A stretch of 64,000 nt of DNA from a virus. The notes below the pieces were generated by a model, which saw nothing but the letters and a program-made list of their open reading frames with translations, did no database searches and was not told the origin of the DNA. Below are positions 19,274 through 27,863 of this stretch, piece after piece. Within the stretch, counting starts at the first letter, position 1, and the number at the start of each line of letters is the position of its first letter. The stretch covers positions 62,001-126,000 of the IMG/VR virus record IMGVR_UViG_3300042889_001503; one strand, written 5' to 3'. Made by a program: the position numbers and the translations under genes.

Positions 19274-20347
19274 ATGTCAATAGGTTTAAGAATTATCAGT
19301 AATAATTTAATAGGTAAAACCGCGTCTGTTACCTTTACTCCAGCATCCGGAGGGACACCACAAAATTTAGGTATTCAGACAATACCATTTAATAATATTA
19401 CACCATATCCATATGGTAATTATGATATTAATGTTTTAGAATATAACTATAGTTACAATTTTAATGTGCCGGCGCCGGCTCCATTACAATCAGGTTATAC
19501 AACTACCCTTAGAGGTATTGTTAATCCGGAAGGTGGTTTAGCATATTCTTCGTCAACGTTATCGGAATCTTGGGGTGAGTATACAAAAGGATTTATTACT
19601 AGTAAAGGTTATTCCCCTGATGATATTATTTACGCCGAAGGTATATGTTCTGATGATGTTGATGGTCCCGTATTTACAGGTGTTGATAATATTGGACAAT
19701 TTCCAACTTCTATGAACACATTTCTTGGTCCGTTTATGTCAGGTGGTTTAGCAGGGTTCCCATTTGTTGGAACTGTTGGGTTAGGTGCTTGGGCTAGCCA
19801 CATTACAAGTGGCGGAACTTTATTTATAACAAGTACACCTCATATTGGTGTAACAATAGATGGTCGTGCGGGAAGAATGTTAAGAAAAGGTAAACCAGAT
19901 AGTATCACAGATAATACTTGTGGAGCTGTGGCGGGAGCCATAGGTGAGGTATTAACAACTTGGAGTGCTACCACACCAACATTTAGTACTTATTCAGGTT
20001 CAGGAGATTATGAATTTTATAAGTTAGTTGATATCTTATGGCCGTTTCGTGGTACATTATCAGGATTTACGGGAACATCGGAAGAAATATATAATAAACA
20101 AATGATTTTTTCAACAAATAAAATTAAAGAAAACGCATTTACTTATTTATTTGCTAATTTATCGGGAGCAACAAATAGTGTGTTATTATCAAGACCTTCT
20201 ACTGAGATATTTTTCACTAGTGGTGTTTTTATTAATACAGATTATGGATATGAATCATACGTTAATATCGACCAATTTTGGAAATATAGTATTAACGGTG
20301 GTTGGGTTGACCTAACATCAGAATATGTTTCAGGATTACCATTATAA
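19274..20347 (+). CDS. LCIB-type carbonic-anhydrase-fold protein with virion-type N-terminal domain
   Basis: This 357-residue protein has a 70-residue N-terminal domain like that of the gene at 5149, ending NVPAPAP, then a region strongly reminiscent of the LCIB/C beta-carbonic anhydrase family (PF18599). Features in order: ICSDDVD (Cys125, Asp127), GGLAGFPFVGTVGLGAWASH (157-176), TPHIGV (His190) and NTCGAVAGA (Cys216). The Cys-His-Cys order and spacing (65 then 26 residues) agree with the family's zinc ligands as I recall them. The Arg that pairs with the catalytic Asp in active members is not at the expected C-x-D-x-R position (Val129), so activity is uncertain. No signal peptide is visible. 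It precedes a strong terminator. An alternative is an inactive structural relative. Confidence 0.65.
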   Translation: MSIGLRIISNNLIGKTASVTFTPASGGTPQNLGIQTIPFNNITPYPYGNYDINVLEYNYSYNFNVPAPAPLQSGYTTTLRGIVNPEGGLAYSSSTLSESWGEYTKGFITSKGYSPDDIIYAEGICSDDVDGPVFTGVDNIGQFPTSMNTFLGPFMSGGLAGFPFVGTVGLGAWASHITSGGTLFITSTPHIGVTIDGRAGRMLRKGKPDSITDNTCGAVAGAIGEVLTTWSATTPTFSTYSGSGDYEFYKLVDILWPFRGTLSGFTGTSEEIYNKQMIFSTNKIKENAFTYLFANLSGATNSVLLSRPSTEIFFTSGVFINTDYGYESYVNIDQFWKYSINGGWVDLTSEYVSGLPL

Positions 20348-20350
20348 AAC

Positions 20351-20377
20351 AAAAAGACCTTCGGGTCTTTTTTTTTT
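20351..20377 (+). terminator. Rho-independent terminator
   Basis: AAAAGACC, TTCG tetraloop, GGTCTTTT, then a run of T. It lies 3 nt after the LCIB-like gene and separates it from the DNA polymerase promoter. Confidence 0.9.
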
Positions 20378-20381
20378 GTAT

Positions 20382-20410
20382 TTGACTAAATGAGATTATT
20401 ACAATATATT
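20382..20410 (+). promoter_or_regulatory. Sigma70-like promoter of DNA polymerase
   Basis: TTGACT (20382-20387), 17-nt spacer, TATATT (20405-20410). Start would be near 20417, leaving a leader of about 55 nt. The recurrent TATTTATA element (20407-20414) overlaps the -10, so two promoter classes may coincide. Confidence 0.5.
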
Positions 20411-20428
20411 TATAGAAACAAGACAAAC

Positions 20429-20461
20429 CCGATTTATATCGGAGCCAATATGTCAATCTAA
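20429..20461 (+). promoter_or_regulatory. Leader hairpin and three-codon mini-ORF before DNA polymerase
   Basis: CCGAT-TTAT-ATCGG hairpin (20429-20442) is followed by GGAG (20441-20444) and a mini-ORF ATG TCA ATC TAA (20450-20461), 11 nt before the polymerase ATG. T4 gp43 represses its own translation through a leader hairpin; an analogous role is possible but inferred. Confidence 0.35.
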
Positions 20462-20472
20462 AAAATATAATT

Positions 20473-23262
20473 ATGATAACACAAGAAGAAATTAAGGCAT
20501 TCCTTGAAGGGAATGACCCCGAAGAGCACATAGTTGCGATTGAATATGATTACGTATCAGATTCAGTCTACAAAATTAAAGAAATCCCGAGTCAGGGAAA
20601 AATAATCAAAAAAGATACATTTACGGCATTTGCTTGGGTTGGAGACTTGAGAGATTTGAACTTTTATTCAAAATCTAAAGACTTACAAAAAGATGCGATG
20701 AAAAAACACGGAATCATCATTGATAAGTTAGAAACCAAAGGTAATGAGAGATTAGAAAAGGGTCTCAAATATATGGTTAAATCAATGAAGGGTTATCGTT
20801 CACTCATCCAATTCTTTAAAGAGGGTGGTGTAGACCCGTGGGGTGAAAAGACAAAAGGAAAATTAACAGTTCTCCCACCGGTAGAACAATATTTAATTTC
20901 AAGAGAGAAAAGACTATTCAAAGGGTATGAAGAATACAATGACATCACCCGACTCGGATTTGACTTGGAGACGACTGCTCTTGAACCTAAAGACGGTCGT
21001 ATATTTATGATTGGAATCAAAACCAATAAAGGATACCAAAAAGTTATTGAATGTGCGGATGAGGACCAAGAACGAAGAGGATTAGTTGAGTTCTTCAACA
21101 TTATCGATGAACTTAAACCATCAATCATTGGTGGATACAATTCAGCAAACTTTGACTGGTTTTGGATATTTGAGAGATGCAAAGCACTTAACTTGGACAT
21201 CAAAAAAATCGCTAAATCACTAAACCCGGCAAGACCCATATCTCAAAAAGACGGTATGTTAAAACTTGCCAACGAGGTAGAGAGATTCTCACAAACTCAA
21301 TTGTGGGGTTATAATATTATTGATATTATCCACTCAGTTCGTAGAGCACAAGCAATCAATTCAAGTATTAAATCCGCAGGACTTAAATACATTACTCAAT
21401 ACATTAAAGCTGAAGCCCCCGACCGAGTTTATATTGACCACTTAGAAATTGGACCGATGTATGCCAAAAAGGAGGAATATTGGTTAAATGTTGAGAATGG
21501 GAAATATAAAAGAGCCGATAATCCGGACTTTAATAATTTAGATACAAGATTCCCGGGGAAATACTTAAAGGTTACCGGAGATAATATTGTGGAGAGATAT
21601 CTTGACGATGACTTAGAGGAAACGTTGACAGTGGATGATGAATTCAACCAAGGAACGTTTCTATTAGCATCAATGGTACCAACAACATACGAGAGAGTTT
21701 CCACAATGGGAACCGCAACTCTATGGAGAATGATTATGTTGGCTTGGTCTTACAAGAACAAATTAGCTATTCCAGCAAAAGAAGAGAAGACAGACTTCGT
21801 AGGAGGACTTTCAAGACTACTTAAGGTGGGTTACTCTACCAACGTATTAAAACTCGATTACTCTTCCCTATATCCGTCTATTCAATTGGTTCACGACGTG
21901 TTCCCTGAGTGTGATGTTATGGGTGGGATGAAAGGGATGTTAACTTATTTCCGTAATGCTCGTATTATGTATAAAAACTTGGCGTCGGAGTATAAATCAA
22001 TTGATTCTAAAAAATCACTTTCATACGATAGAAAACAATTACCATTAAAAATCTTTATTAACTCGATGTTTGGTGGATTATCAGCACCACACGTTTATGA
22101 GTGGGGGGAAATGAATAGTGGTGAAAGAATTACCTGCACCGGAAGACAATATCTTCGTCAAATGGTAAAATACTTTGTTAAACGAGGATACACACCTTTG
22201 GTACTTGATACGGATGGTGTTAACTTTAGTTTACCGGATGAGGGTGTTGATGATAGAGTTTATATTGGTAAAGGACTAAATTGGTTAGTTAAAGAGGGTA
22301 AAGAATACAGAGGATATTACGCCGACACCGCAGAATACAATGATTTGTTTATGAAAGGTGAGATGGGGTTAGATTGTGATGGAACTTGGGATTCTTGTAT
22401 TAACTTGAGTAGAAAGAACTACGCAACAATGGAATCTAATGGTAAAATTAAATTAACCGGGAACTCAATTAAATCTAAGAAATTACCACTATACATTGAG
22501 GTGTTTTTAGATAAAGGTGTGAAATTGTTATTAGAAGGAAAAGGACAAGAATTCGTTGAGTGGTATTTTGAGTATCACCAAAGAATATACAACCAACAAA
22601 TCCCATTAAAACAAATCGCTCAAAGAGCGAGAGTTAAACTATCTGTTGAAGATTATAAAAAGAGATGTGGTCAGAAAACAAAGGCGGGTTCATTGATGAG
22701 TAGAATGGCTCATATGGAATTGGCTATCAAACACGACTTAAAAGTTTCATTGGGAGATGTTATTAGCTATGTCAATAATGGTTTAAAAGCGTCACACGGA
22801 GATGTTCAAAAAATCACAAAAAACAATTACACTAAAAAAGAATTGGATTTATTTACATCAGTTAATGGTATGGAACCTGAAGATAAGTCTACCTCAACAA
22901 TACAACTTAATTGTTATATGTTGGACCAAACCGAAATTGAGAATAACCCTGACTTAACCGGAGATTATAATGTTGCAAGAGCAATCTCAACATTTAATAA
23001 AAAAGTGGAACCATTATTAATTGTTTTTAATAAGGAGTTAAGAGAAAGTTTATTAATTGCTAACCCTGAAGATAGAGGGTTTTTTACTAAGACTCAATGT
23101 GAGTTGGTTGGAGGTATACCAAATAAAGAAGGGGACCAAGATACGATTGAGGATTTATTAACAATAACTGATTTGGAATTAAAGTTTTGGGATAGAGTTG
23201 GTGTTAGTTCTGAATACATTTATGAATTGGCAGAACCAGGTTGGGAAGAACATATTAATTAA
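20473..23262 (+). CDS. 43: Family-B DNA polymerase (T4 gp43-like)
   Basis: This 929-residue replicative polymerase carries 3'-5' exonuclease and polymerase motifs: Exo I FDLETT (about 163-168), Exo II GGYNSANFDWF (about 220-230), motif A LDYSSLYPS (Asp462), motif B KIFINSMFGG (about 526-535) and motif C LDTDGV (Asp579 and Asp581). Its length is close to T4 gp43 (about 900). It would copy the phage genome with the ssDNA-binding protein and helicase encoded at 51.7-56.5 kb; clamp and clamp-loader genes are not in this window. It is monocistronic, between two terminators, with its own leader signals. Confidence 0.95.
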   Translation: MITQEEIKAFLEGNDPEEHIVAIEYDYVSDSVYKIKEIPSQGKIIKKDTFTAFAWVGDLRDLNFYSKSKDLQKDAMKKHGIIIDKLETKGNERLEKGLKYMVKSMKGYRSLIQFFKEGGVDPWGEKTKGKLTVLPPVEQYLISREKRLFKGYEEYNDITRLGFDLETTALEPKDGRIFMIGIKTNKGYQKVIECADEDQERRGLVEFFNIIDELKPSIIGGYNSANFDWFWIFERCKALNLDIKKIAKSLNPARPISQKDGMLKLANEVERFSQTQLWGYNIIDIIHSVRRAQAINSSIKSAGLKYITQYIKAEAPDRVYIDHLEIGPMYAKKEEYWLNVENGKYKRADNPDFNNLDTRFPGKYLKVTGDNIVERYLDDDLEETLTVDDEFNQGTFLLASMVPTTYERVSTMGTATLWRMIMLAWSYKNKLAIPAKEEKTDFVGGLSRLLKVGYSTNVLKLDYSSLYPSIQLVHDVFPECDVMGGMKGMLTYFRNARIMYKNLASEYKSIDSKKSLSYDRKQLPLKIFINSMFGGLSAPHVYEWGEMNSGERITCTGRQYLRQMVKYFVKRGYTPLVLDTDGVNFSLPDEGVDDRVYIGKGLNWLVKEGKEYRGYYADTAEYNDLFMKGEMGLDCDGTWDSCINLSRKNYATMESNGKIKLTGNSIKSKKLPLYIEVFLDKGVKLLLEGKGQEFVEWYFEYHQRIYNQQIPLKQIAQRARVKLSVEDYKKRCGQKTKAGSLMSRMAHMELAIKHDLKVSLGDVISYVNNGLKASHGDVQKITKNNYTKKELDLFTSVNGMEPEDKSTSTIQLNCYMLDQTEIENNPDLTGDYNVARAISTFNKKVEPLLIVFNKELRESLLIANPEDRGFFTKTQCELVGGIPNKEGDQDTIEDLLTITDLELKFWDRVGVSSEYIYELAEPGWEEHIN

Positions 23263-23267
23263 AACAG

Positions 23268-23295
23268 AAAAGGTGTCGAATACGACACCTTTTTT
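23268..23295. terminator. Bidirectional terminator between polymerase and minus-strand block
   Basis: AAAAGGTGTCG, AATA loop, CGACACCTTTTTT: U-tracts form on both strands, so it can end both the polymerase transcript and the minus-strand transcript. It overlaps the stop codon of the minus-strand gene by 2 nt. Confidence 0.9.
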
Positions 23296-23638
23296 ATTGT
23301 AGTTTTACCCCATCACTTGAAAGAATATACCAATTACCGTCAACCCGGAATAATTCAACGGCAGCACCTCTTTCAATTAATATTTCATCATATTGTTCAT
23401 CAATAAGACCCATAAATGGAACTATTAAAACATTAGTTAATGACTTTATTACAATGTGTTCAGTACTACTTTGGTCTAATATTATTTTACAATTAGGGAC
23501 ATCTTTAACTAAGATGAATTCTTCGCCATTAGTTCTATGTTCCGGAACCGTAACTGTTTGAATAGGGTTAGTTGTGTTTAAATTGGACATTGAGCCAAAT
23601 AATTTGTTCCCAATTTTTGTTCTTGTTATAAATGTCAT
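23294..23638 (-). CDS. Unknown small beta-rich protein
   Basis: This 114-residue protein is the last gene of the minus-strand block and starts 5 nt after the neck-like gene. It is beta-rich with repeated hydrophobic strands (KIILDQSSTEHIVIKSL, NVLIVPFMGLI) and ends at the bidirectional terminator. No motif is recognised. Its tight coupling to the neck-like gene suggests a small virion decoration or connector protein. Confidence 0.6.
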   Translation of the reverse strand: MTFITRTKIGNKLFGSMSNLNTTNPIQTVTVPEHRTNGEEFILVKDVPNCKIILDQSSTEHIVIKSLTNVLIVPFMGLIDEQYDEILIERGAAVELFRVDGNWYILSSDGVKLQ

Positions 23639-23643
23639 ATAAA

Positions 23644-24765
23644 TTAAATTACGTATATTTGTCTTGGCATTGCTCTGAACTTTAACTGTTTGTTTAAGTT
23701 CTCTGCGATTAATGCCTCTCGTTCCATTACTTTTTCAGGTTTTAATCTTGTTAACCTACCTTCAGCACCAATCAATTCTTCAATTAATTTAGTCTTTTCA
23801 TCTTTAGCTTCTGTCGCTAATGATTGATAGTCCATTGTTAACTCGCTATCAGGTGTTTTAACATTACCACTAAATTTACCACGAACTCTCGCTAAAGTTT
23901 CTTTAACATAAGCGGTAAACCAACGACGAATCCAAACTTGAGCGGGGTTATTTAAATCTACCCAATCAATTCCTTCTAACGGAACATCTGAAGGTAATTT
24001 AATAATGTCCGGATTTGATTTTAAACATTTGTCTCTATCTGCAGGACCTACGTCATAATACCAATACCAAACTTTACCTCTTTTCATTGTTGCACTACCA
24101 AAGTCAAATTTACCACCGGGAACTTGCATTAAATGTAACGCCTTTTTACCTTCAGGTAAAGCTGTAATTCTATAAGTTAAATCACCGGCAATAATTCTTC
24201 GTTGAATATTATTCTCTTGCATTCTCAATAACATATCAAACGCTGGCATCATAAACATTGAACCTGACATACCCATCTGAGCAAACCCACCCGGTCCACC
24301 AATACCACCGGCACCCAATGAACCAAAAGTCCAAGGGTCTAATAACATACTATTAAGTTCTGCGGGTGTATACCACATAACTTCATTGATTTCTCTATTA
24401 GCAGGGATTTCATAAATTTGTTGATGAGCAACTAAATCAATATAATCTTTTTTAAGTTCCCAATCACCACCGGCTTGTAATCCAACAATTTTTGAATAAG
24501 CGTAAGTGTATCGAGTTTCATAGTCTAAACTTTTAGTTATGAATGCTCTTGATAATGATTGAGTATCTAAGTTAAGATTATATAGGGATGTCCATTGGGA
24601 TTCAATTAACCAATCTTGAACATATTGGGAATAATCACTAATTGACAATTCCATTAAACTATCCATCATTTCGTCTTCGATTTCAATCGAACGAAGTGGT
24701 GCACCCAATAAGTGTTTGATTCGTGTGTAAAGTTGGGTTCTTTCCGGTTCTGCAATTCCAGCCAT
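23644..24765 (-). CDS. Putative neck/head-completion protein (gp13-like)
   Basis: This 373-residue protein has an N-terminal helical part (residues 1-100), a Gly/Met-rich insertion (about residues 145-170: GAGGIGGPGGF then MGMSGSMFMM), and a C-terminal region AYVKETLARVRGKFSG followed by a long charged helix. That C-terminal layout resembles the adaptor/neck protein gp13 of T4-like phages (a helix, a K-F-x-G turn, then a long helix). The glycine-rich insertion is unusual. The family match is weak by eye; portal-proximal structural protein is the safer statement. Confidence 0.45.
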   Translation of the reverse strand: MAGIAEPERTQLYTRIKHLLGAPLRSIEIEDEMMDSLMELSISDYSQYVQDWLIESQWTSLYNLNLDTQSLSRAFITKSLDYETRYTYAYSKIVGLQAGGDWELKKDYIDLVAHQQIYEIPANREINEVMWYTPAELNSMLLDPWTFGSLGAGGIGGPGGFAQMGMSGSMFMMPAFDMLLRMQENNIQRRIIAGDLTYRITALPEGKKALHLMQVPGGKFDFGSATMKRGKVWYWYYDVGPADRDKCLKSNPDIIKLPSDVPLEGIDWVDLNNPAQVWIRRWFTAYVKETLARVRGKFSGNVKTPDSELTMDYQSLATEAKDEKTKLIEELIGAEGRLTRLKPEKVMEREALIAENLNKQLKFRAMPRQIYVI

Positions 24766-24782
24766 ATAGATTTGTGTTTCTA

Positions 24783-24790
24783 TATAAATA
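24783..24790 (-). promoter_or_regulatory. Minus-strand TATTTATA element
   Basis: Reads TATTTATATAG on the minus strand, 17 nt before the ATG of the neck-like gene (24765). Confidence 0.4.
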
Positions 24791-25675
24791 TCAGCTAAGA
24801 GTATAAATTAAATTTTCTTCAGGGAAAACAAAATTACCACCCCATATTTTACCGTTTTTATTGTTAAATATCAGGATTTCTTTGTTGTTTTTGGCAAATA
24901 TCAACCAATCGGTATTATATCTTTTAACATTTCCTGAACCCATAACAATAGTGTTACCGTCTTCAGTTTTGGTATTTGTGAATGGTTTAATTTGTGCGGT
25001 TTTTCTCTCACCATCAATAATTATTTCACAATCAATTCCACCAATCATATCTTCACTACTACCAAGTTTACCAACAGCATTTACATTATCTTTACCAAAT
25101 TGTTTTTTAAGGATTTCGACCGTAGTGTCTTCTCGTTTTTGACCCCAAGCGTGGGTTTGTCCTAAAACCATCATAAGAGATTGGAATGTTGATGACTCGG
25201 GATTAAAAATTCTGTCTTTATAATCATCAATAACGTTAACAAAACGTTTAACTTGGTTTAATTGTTCAAATGAGTCTGAGTTTTGAAACGATATTGGTTG
25301 TTGTTTTTGAGATAATAAAACTTTATTAACATCTCTAAGTAACACACAAAAACAACTATAGTTTGTGTTTAATTTGTTTATTACTGAACGACCCTCTTGT
25401 TCTAAATCGTATATTCCGGACATCTCCCCTTCACCATATTTACCTTTTGCGTAATAATTGTTAGGGAACACTTCTCTTAATATATGGTTGATTGAGTTTT
25501 TAAACGACTCTTTCACTCTTGGGTTTGTGTTGAATACTTGTCTAATTTCTTCAACTTTAGATGGTGAGCATTTTTCTGCTTTTGATTCTGATAAAACTAA
25601 TGATATTTTTCTGTCCGTTTCGTTTTTGTTAATCTCTTGAATTAATAGATTAACCTTGTTTTCTGTATTTTTCAT
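24791..25675 (-). CDS. Putative PD-(D/E)XK-type nuclease
   Basis: This 294-residue protein's C-terminal third has the layout of a restriction-endonuclease-like fold: Glu187 in an upstream helix (REDTTVEILKKQFG), Asp215 in IGGIDCEI, and the Q-x-K motif AQIKP (Gln228 and Lys230) after a beta-turn. The N-terminal 170 residues are helical and unrecognised. Its neighbour upstream is an SNF2 ATPase, so the pair may act together in recombination or DNA processing. Nuclease activity is inferred from the motif order only; a metal-free structural role cannot be excluded. Confidence 0.5.
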   Translation of the reverse strand: MKNTENKVNLLIQEINKNETDRKISLVLSESKAEKCSPSKVEEIRQVFNTNPRVKESFKNSINHILREVFPNNYYAKGKYGEGEMSGIYDLEQEGRSVINKLNTNYSCFCVLLRDVNKVLLSQKQQPISFQNSDSFEQLNQVKRFVNVIDDYKDRIFNPESSTFQSLMMVLGQTHAWGQKREDTTVEILKKQFGKDNVNAVGKLGSSEDMIGGIDCEIIIDGERKTAQIKPFTNTKTEDGNTIVMGSGNVKRYNTDWLIFAKNNKEILIFNNKNGKIWGGNFVFPEENLIYTLS

Positions 25676-25692
25676 ATAGGCTTGTTTATTAC

Positions 25693-25700
25693 GATAAATA
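25693..25700 (-). promoter_or_regulatory. Minus-strand TATTTATC element
   Basis: Reads TATTTATC on the minus strand, 17 nt before the ATG of the putative nuclease (25675). Confidence 0.4.
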
Positions 25701-25703
25701 TCT

Positions 25704-25730
25704 AAACAACCGAATTAACCCCGGTTGTTT
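25704..25730 (-). other. Hairpin overlapping the SNF2 stop codon
   Basis: A perfect 9-bp inverted repeat (AAACAACCG and CGGTTGTTT) with a 9-nt loop containing the SNF2 stop codon. There is no U-tract, so it may be an RNA-stability or attenuation element rather than a standard terminator. Confidence 0.5.
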
Positions 25731-27520
25731 ATTTTATTCATAAGTTCTCCGATAAAATCTCCACTTTCAGAGATATTGTCCCCCATCACGGTTCCAATGT
25801 TTTGTTTCTTTTGATTTACCATATCGTAAATAATTCCTTCAATTGAGTTATCAAATATTGGGTAGTAAACTGATACCGAATTTTTTTGTCCGTATCTGTA
25901 TGCTCTGTCTTCTGCTTGAGCTAAGTCACCCGGAACAAATGATAAGTCATTAATGATTACTGCTTCAGCGGCGGTTAATGTGATACCTACACCGGCAGCT
26001 TTTACGTTACCAACAAAGACTTTAATCTTTTCATTATCTTGGAATTGGTCAACAGCATATTGTCGTTGAGGTTTTGATGTTGAACCATCTAATCTAACCG
26101 CTTGTTTTCCAAAATGGTCGGCAATTCTGTTTAATGTTTCAGTAAAGTTGGTAAAGATAATAACTTTTTTGTCTTGTTCCAAAATATTTTCAGCTAATTC
26201 TATAGTATCTTTTATTTTTTCTTCAGCAATTACCTGACGAACTTTCATTAACTTACTGAATTGAACCGTCAAAGATGTTGACTCATCGGGATTCTTATTA
26301 TACCAATCATAGTATTCCCCCATCAACCCTTCATAAAGTTTTGACTTTAATCTTAGATAAACCGGTGTAATAATTTTCTCAGGTAAATCTAACACTTCCG
26401 TTTTCAACCTACGTAAAACTTGTCTTGAGGTTCTGTCTCTTAATTCTTCCAAATTGGATGCTCCGGTTACATTCCATATTTTACGAGTTCCTGCGGTGAA
26501 TTGGTAACCTTGACAATATCTAATAGCGTAAGCCATCCAATTCTGAGCCACCGGACTCTCAATAAGAGCCAATAAGTTAAAATAATTCATTGGACGGTTA
26601 GTCATCGGTGTCCCGGTTAATAACCACACTCTTTCACAACTTTTAGAAAAACTATTAACAAGTTTGGTTCTTGCGGCTTGTCCATTACTCACATAATGAG
26701 CCTCATCCAAAATAATTAAATCAAAATTTCCTTGTGTTATTAAAGATTCTGATTTACCTTTCAAATCGTAGAAGTTTTTAAGAATATCGTAATTTACAAT
26801 AACAAAATCGTGTTCTATTGAAAAATTCTTACCTTCAGAGATATAAACACTTCTATCGGTATAGTTCTCAATTTCTCTTTGCCAGTTAATTTTAAGAGAT
26901 GCCGGACAAACAATTAATATTTTCTTTGCACCCGTCTCTAAAGCGGCGATAATGGTTGCGGTGGTTTTACCTAATCCCATATCATCGGCAAGAATAAACC
27001 TTTTAGAACCGGCAAGTTTTTCGATAGCTTCTTTTTGATGTTCTAATGGTGGACGATTAGAGTATTTTGAATAATCTACCACAATATTCTTAATTGTGTG
27101 TGTTTTAATCAAAGCACCTTTAGGTAACCAAAAATCGTGGATTGTTTCAGATTCTAAAACTTTTCCCCAAACGTGGTAGGATTTTTCTTTCTCAACTAAT
27201 AGCTTTTCCACCCATACCTGTTCGGGGATTTTAAGTAATAATTTTTCATCAGCAATTTTTTTGGCAAAGTAGGGGTCTAAATCAACCCATCTTTTGGCTA
27301 CCTTTGGTGTTACTTCGTTAAAATTTATTATGTAGTCAGATTGTGCCCGAGTCGGGAAGAATCTTTTGTTAGTTTCCTTTTGGAATTTTAATTTTAGGAT
27401 ATAGTTATTTGCCCCCTGATAAGTTTCAAGGATAGATATCGCTCGTTGTTCTATTGTTAAATTAGAATTTTCAGATGTATTGTTTTCCAAATTTAATCTT
27501 TTAGTAGAAATATAACACAT
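25715..27520 (-). CDS. SNF2-family DNA-dependent ATPase/helicase
   Basis: This 601-residue superfamily-2 protein has all main motifs: Walker A ADDMGLGKTT (178-187), DEAH (272-275), LTGTP (301-305), and the C-lobe signature AEDRAYRYGQ (about 536-545). Its compact size and lack of a chromo- or bromodomain resemble SMARCAL1/HARP-like annealing helicases and phage UvsW-type recombination helicases. It probably remodels replication forks or recombination intermediates. It is the first gene of the minus-strand block and starts only 18 nt from the divergent plus-strand gene at 27539. Confidence 0.9.
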   Translation of the reverse strand: MCYISTKRLNLENNTSENSNLTIEQRAISILETYQGANNYILKLKFQKETNKRFFPTRAQSDYIINFNEVTPKVAKRWVDLDPYFAKKIADEKLLLKIPEQVWVEKLLVEKEKSYHVWGKVLESETIHDFWLPKGALIKTHTIKNIVVDYSKYSNRPPLEHQKEAIEKLAGSKRFILADDMGLGKTTATIIAALETGAKKILIVCPASLKINWQREIENYTDRSVYISEGKNFSIEHDFVIVNYDILKNFYDLKGKSESLITQGNFDLIILDEAHYVSNGQAARTKLVNSFSKSCERVWLLTGTPMTNRPMNYFNLLALIESPVAQNWMAYAIRYCQGYQFTAGTRKIWNVTGASNLEELRDRTSRQVLRRLKTEVLDLPEKIITPVYLRLKSKLYEGLMGEYYDWYNKNPDESTSLTVQFSKLMKVRQVIAEEKIKDTIELAENILEQDKKVIIFTNFTETLNRIADHFGKQAVRLDGSTSKPQRQYAVDQFQDNEKIKVFVGNVKAAGVGITLTAAEAVIINDLSFVPGDLAQAEDRAYRYGQKNSVSVYYPIFDNSIEGIIYDMVNQKKQNIGTVMGDNISESGDFIGELMNKINNRG

Positions 27521-27527
27521 TTTATAA

Positions 27528-27535
27528 TATTTATC
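27528..27535 (+). promoter_or_regulatory. TATTTATC element in divergent gap
   Basis: Lies in the 18-nt gap between divergent genes, only 3 nt before the ATG at 27539. If it is a -10 element the transcript would be almost leaderless. Confidence 0.35.
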
Positions 27536-27538
27536 AAT

Positions 27539-27856
27539 ATGAACAACAAACCAATAAATCTTGACCGGGATACAAAGTTAATTAGACGATATCTAAATAT
27601 ATCAAAACCTGAAGGGGTCTCAAAGATTGCGTTTGAAATAACTCCCGTAGGAGATGAGAGCGAATATTATATGAAAATAACTTATGTTGTTCCTGATGAT
27701 AGTAAATATTTGAAAGCTAACGACAAAAATTTAATTCCTGTTCGTTACAGAGACGAATGGAATCATCATATAACAAAAGATTTAAAAGATTATTTTGGAT
27801 TAAAAGTGTATATCAACCAATCCGGAACAAGAAACGAAAATTTTTATAATAGATAA
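27539..27856 (+). CDS. Unknown small protein at head of neck-gene run
   Basis: This 105-residue charged protein (MNNKPINLDRDTKLIRRYLN) has a beta-alpha-beta feel and no recognised motif. It is the first of five closely spaced plus-strand genes leading to the tail-completion candidate. No signal peptide or membrane segment. Function unknown. Confidence 0.55.
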   Translation: MNNKPINLDRDTKLIRRYLNISKPEGVSKIAFEITPVGDESEYYMKITYVVPDDSKYLKANDKNLIPVRYRDEWNHHITKDLKDYFGLKVYINQSGTRNENFYNR

Positions 27857-27863
27857 AAACAAT

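Noticed and set aside
20429-20472. preQ1-type riboswitch before DNA polymerase
   Set aside because: The hairpin and A-rich tail lack the pseudoknot pairing and C-rich loop expected of that class.
20793-21704. Minus-strand frames inside the polymerase gene
   Set aside because: They overlap conserved polymerase motifs, lack promoter elements and have unlikely composition.
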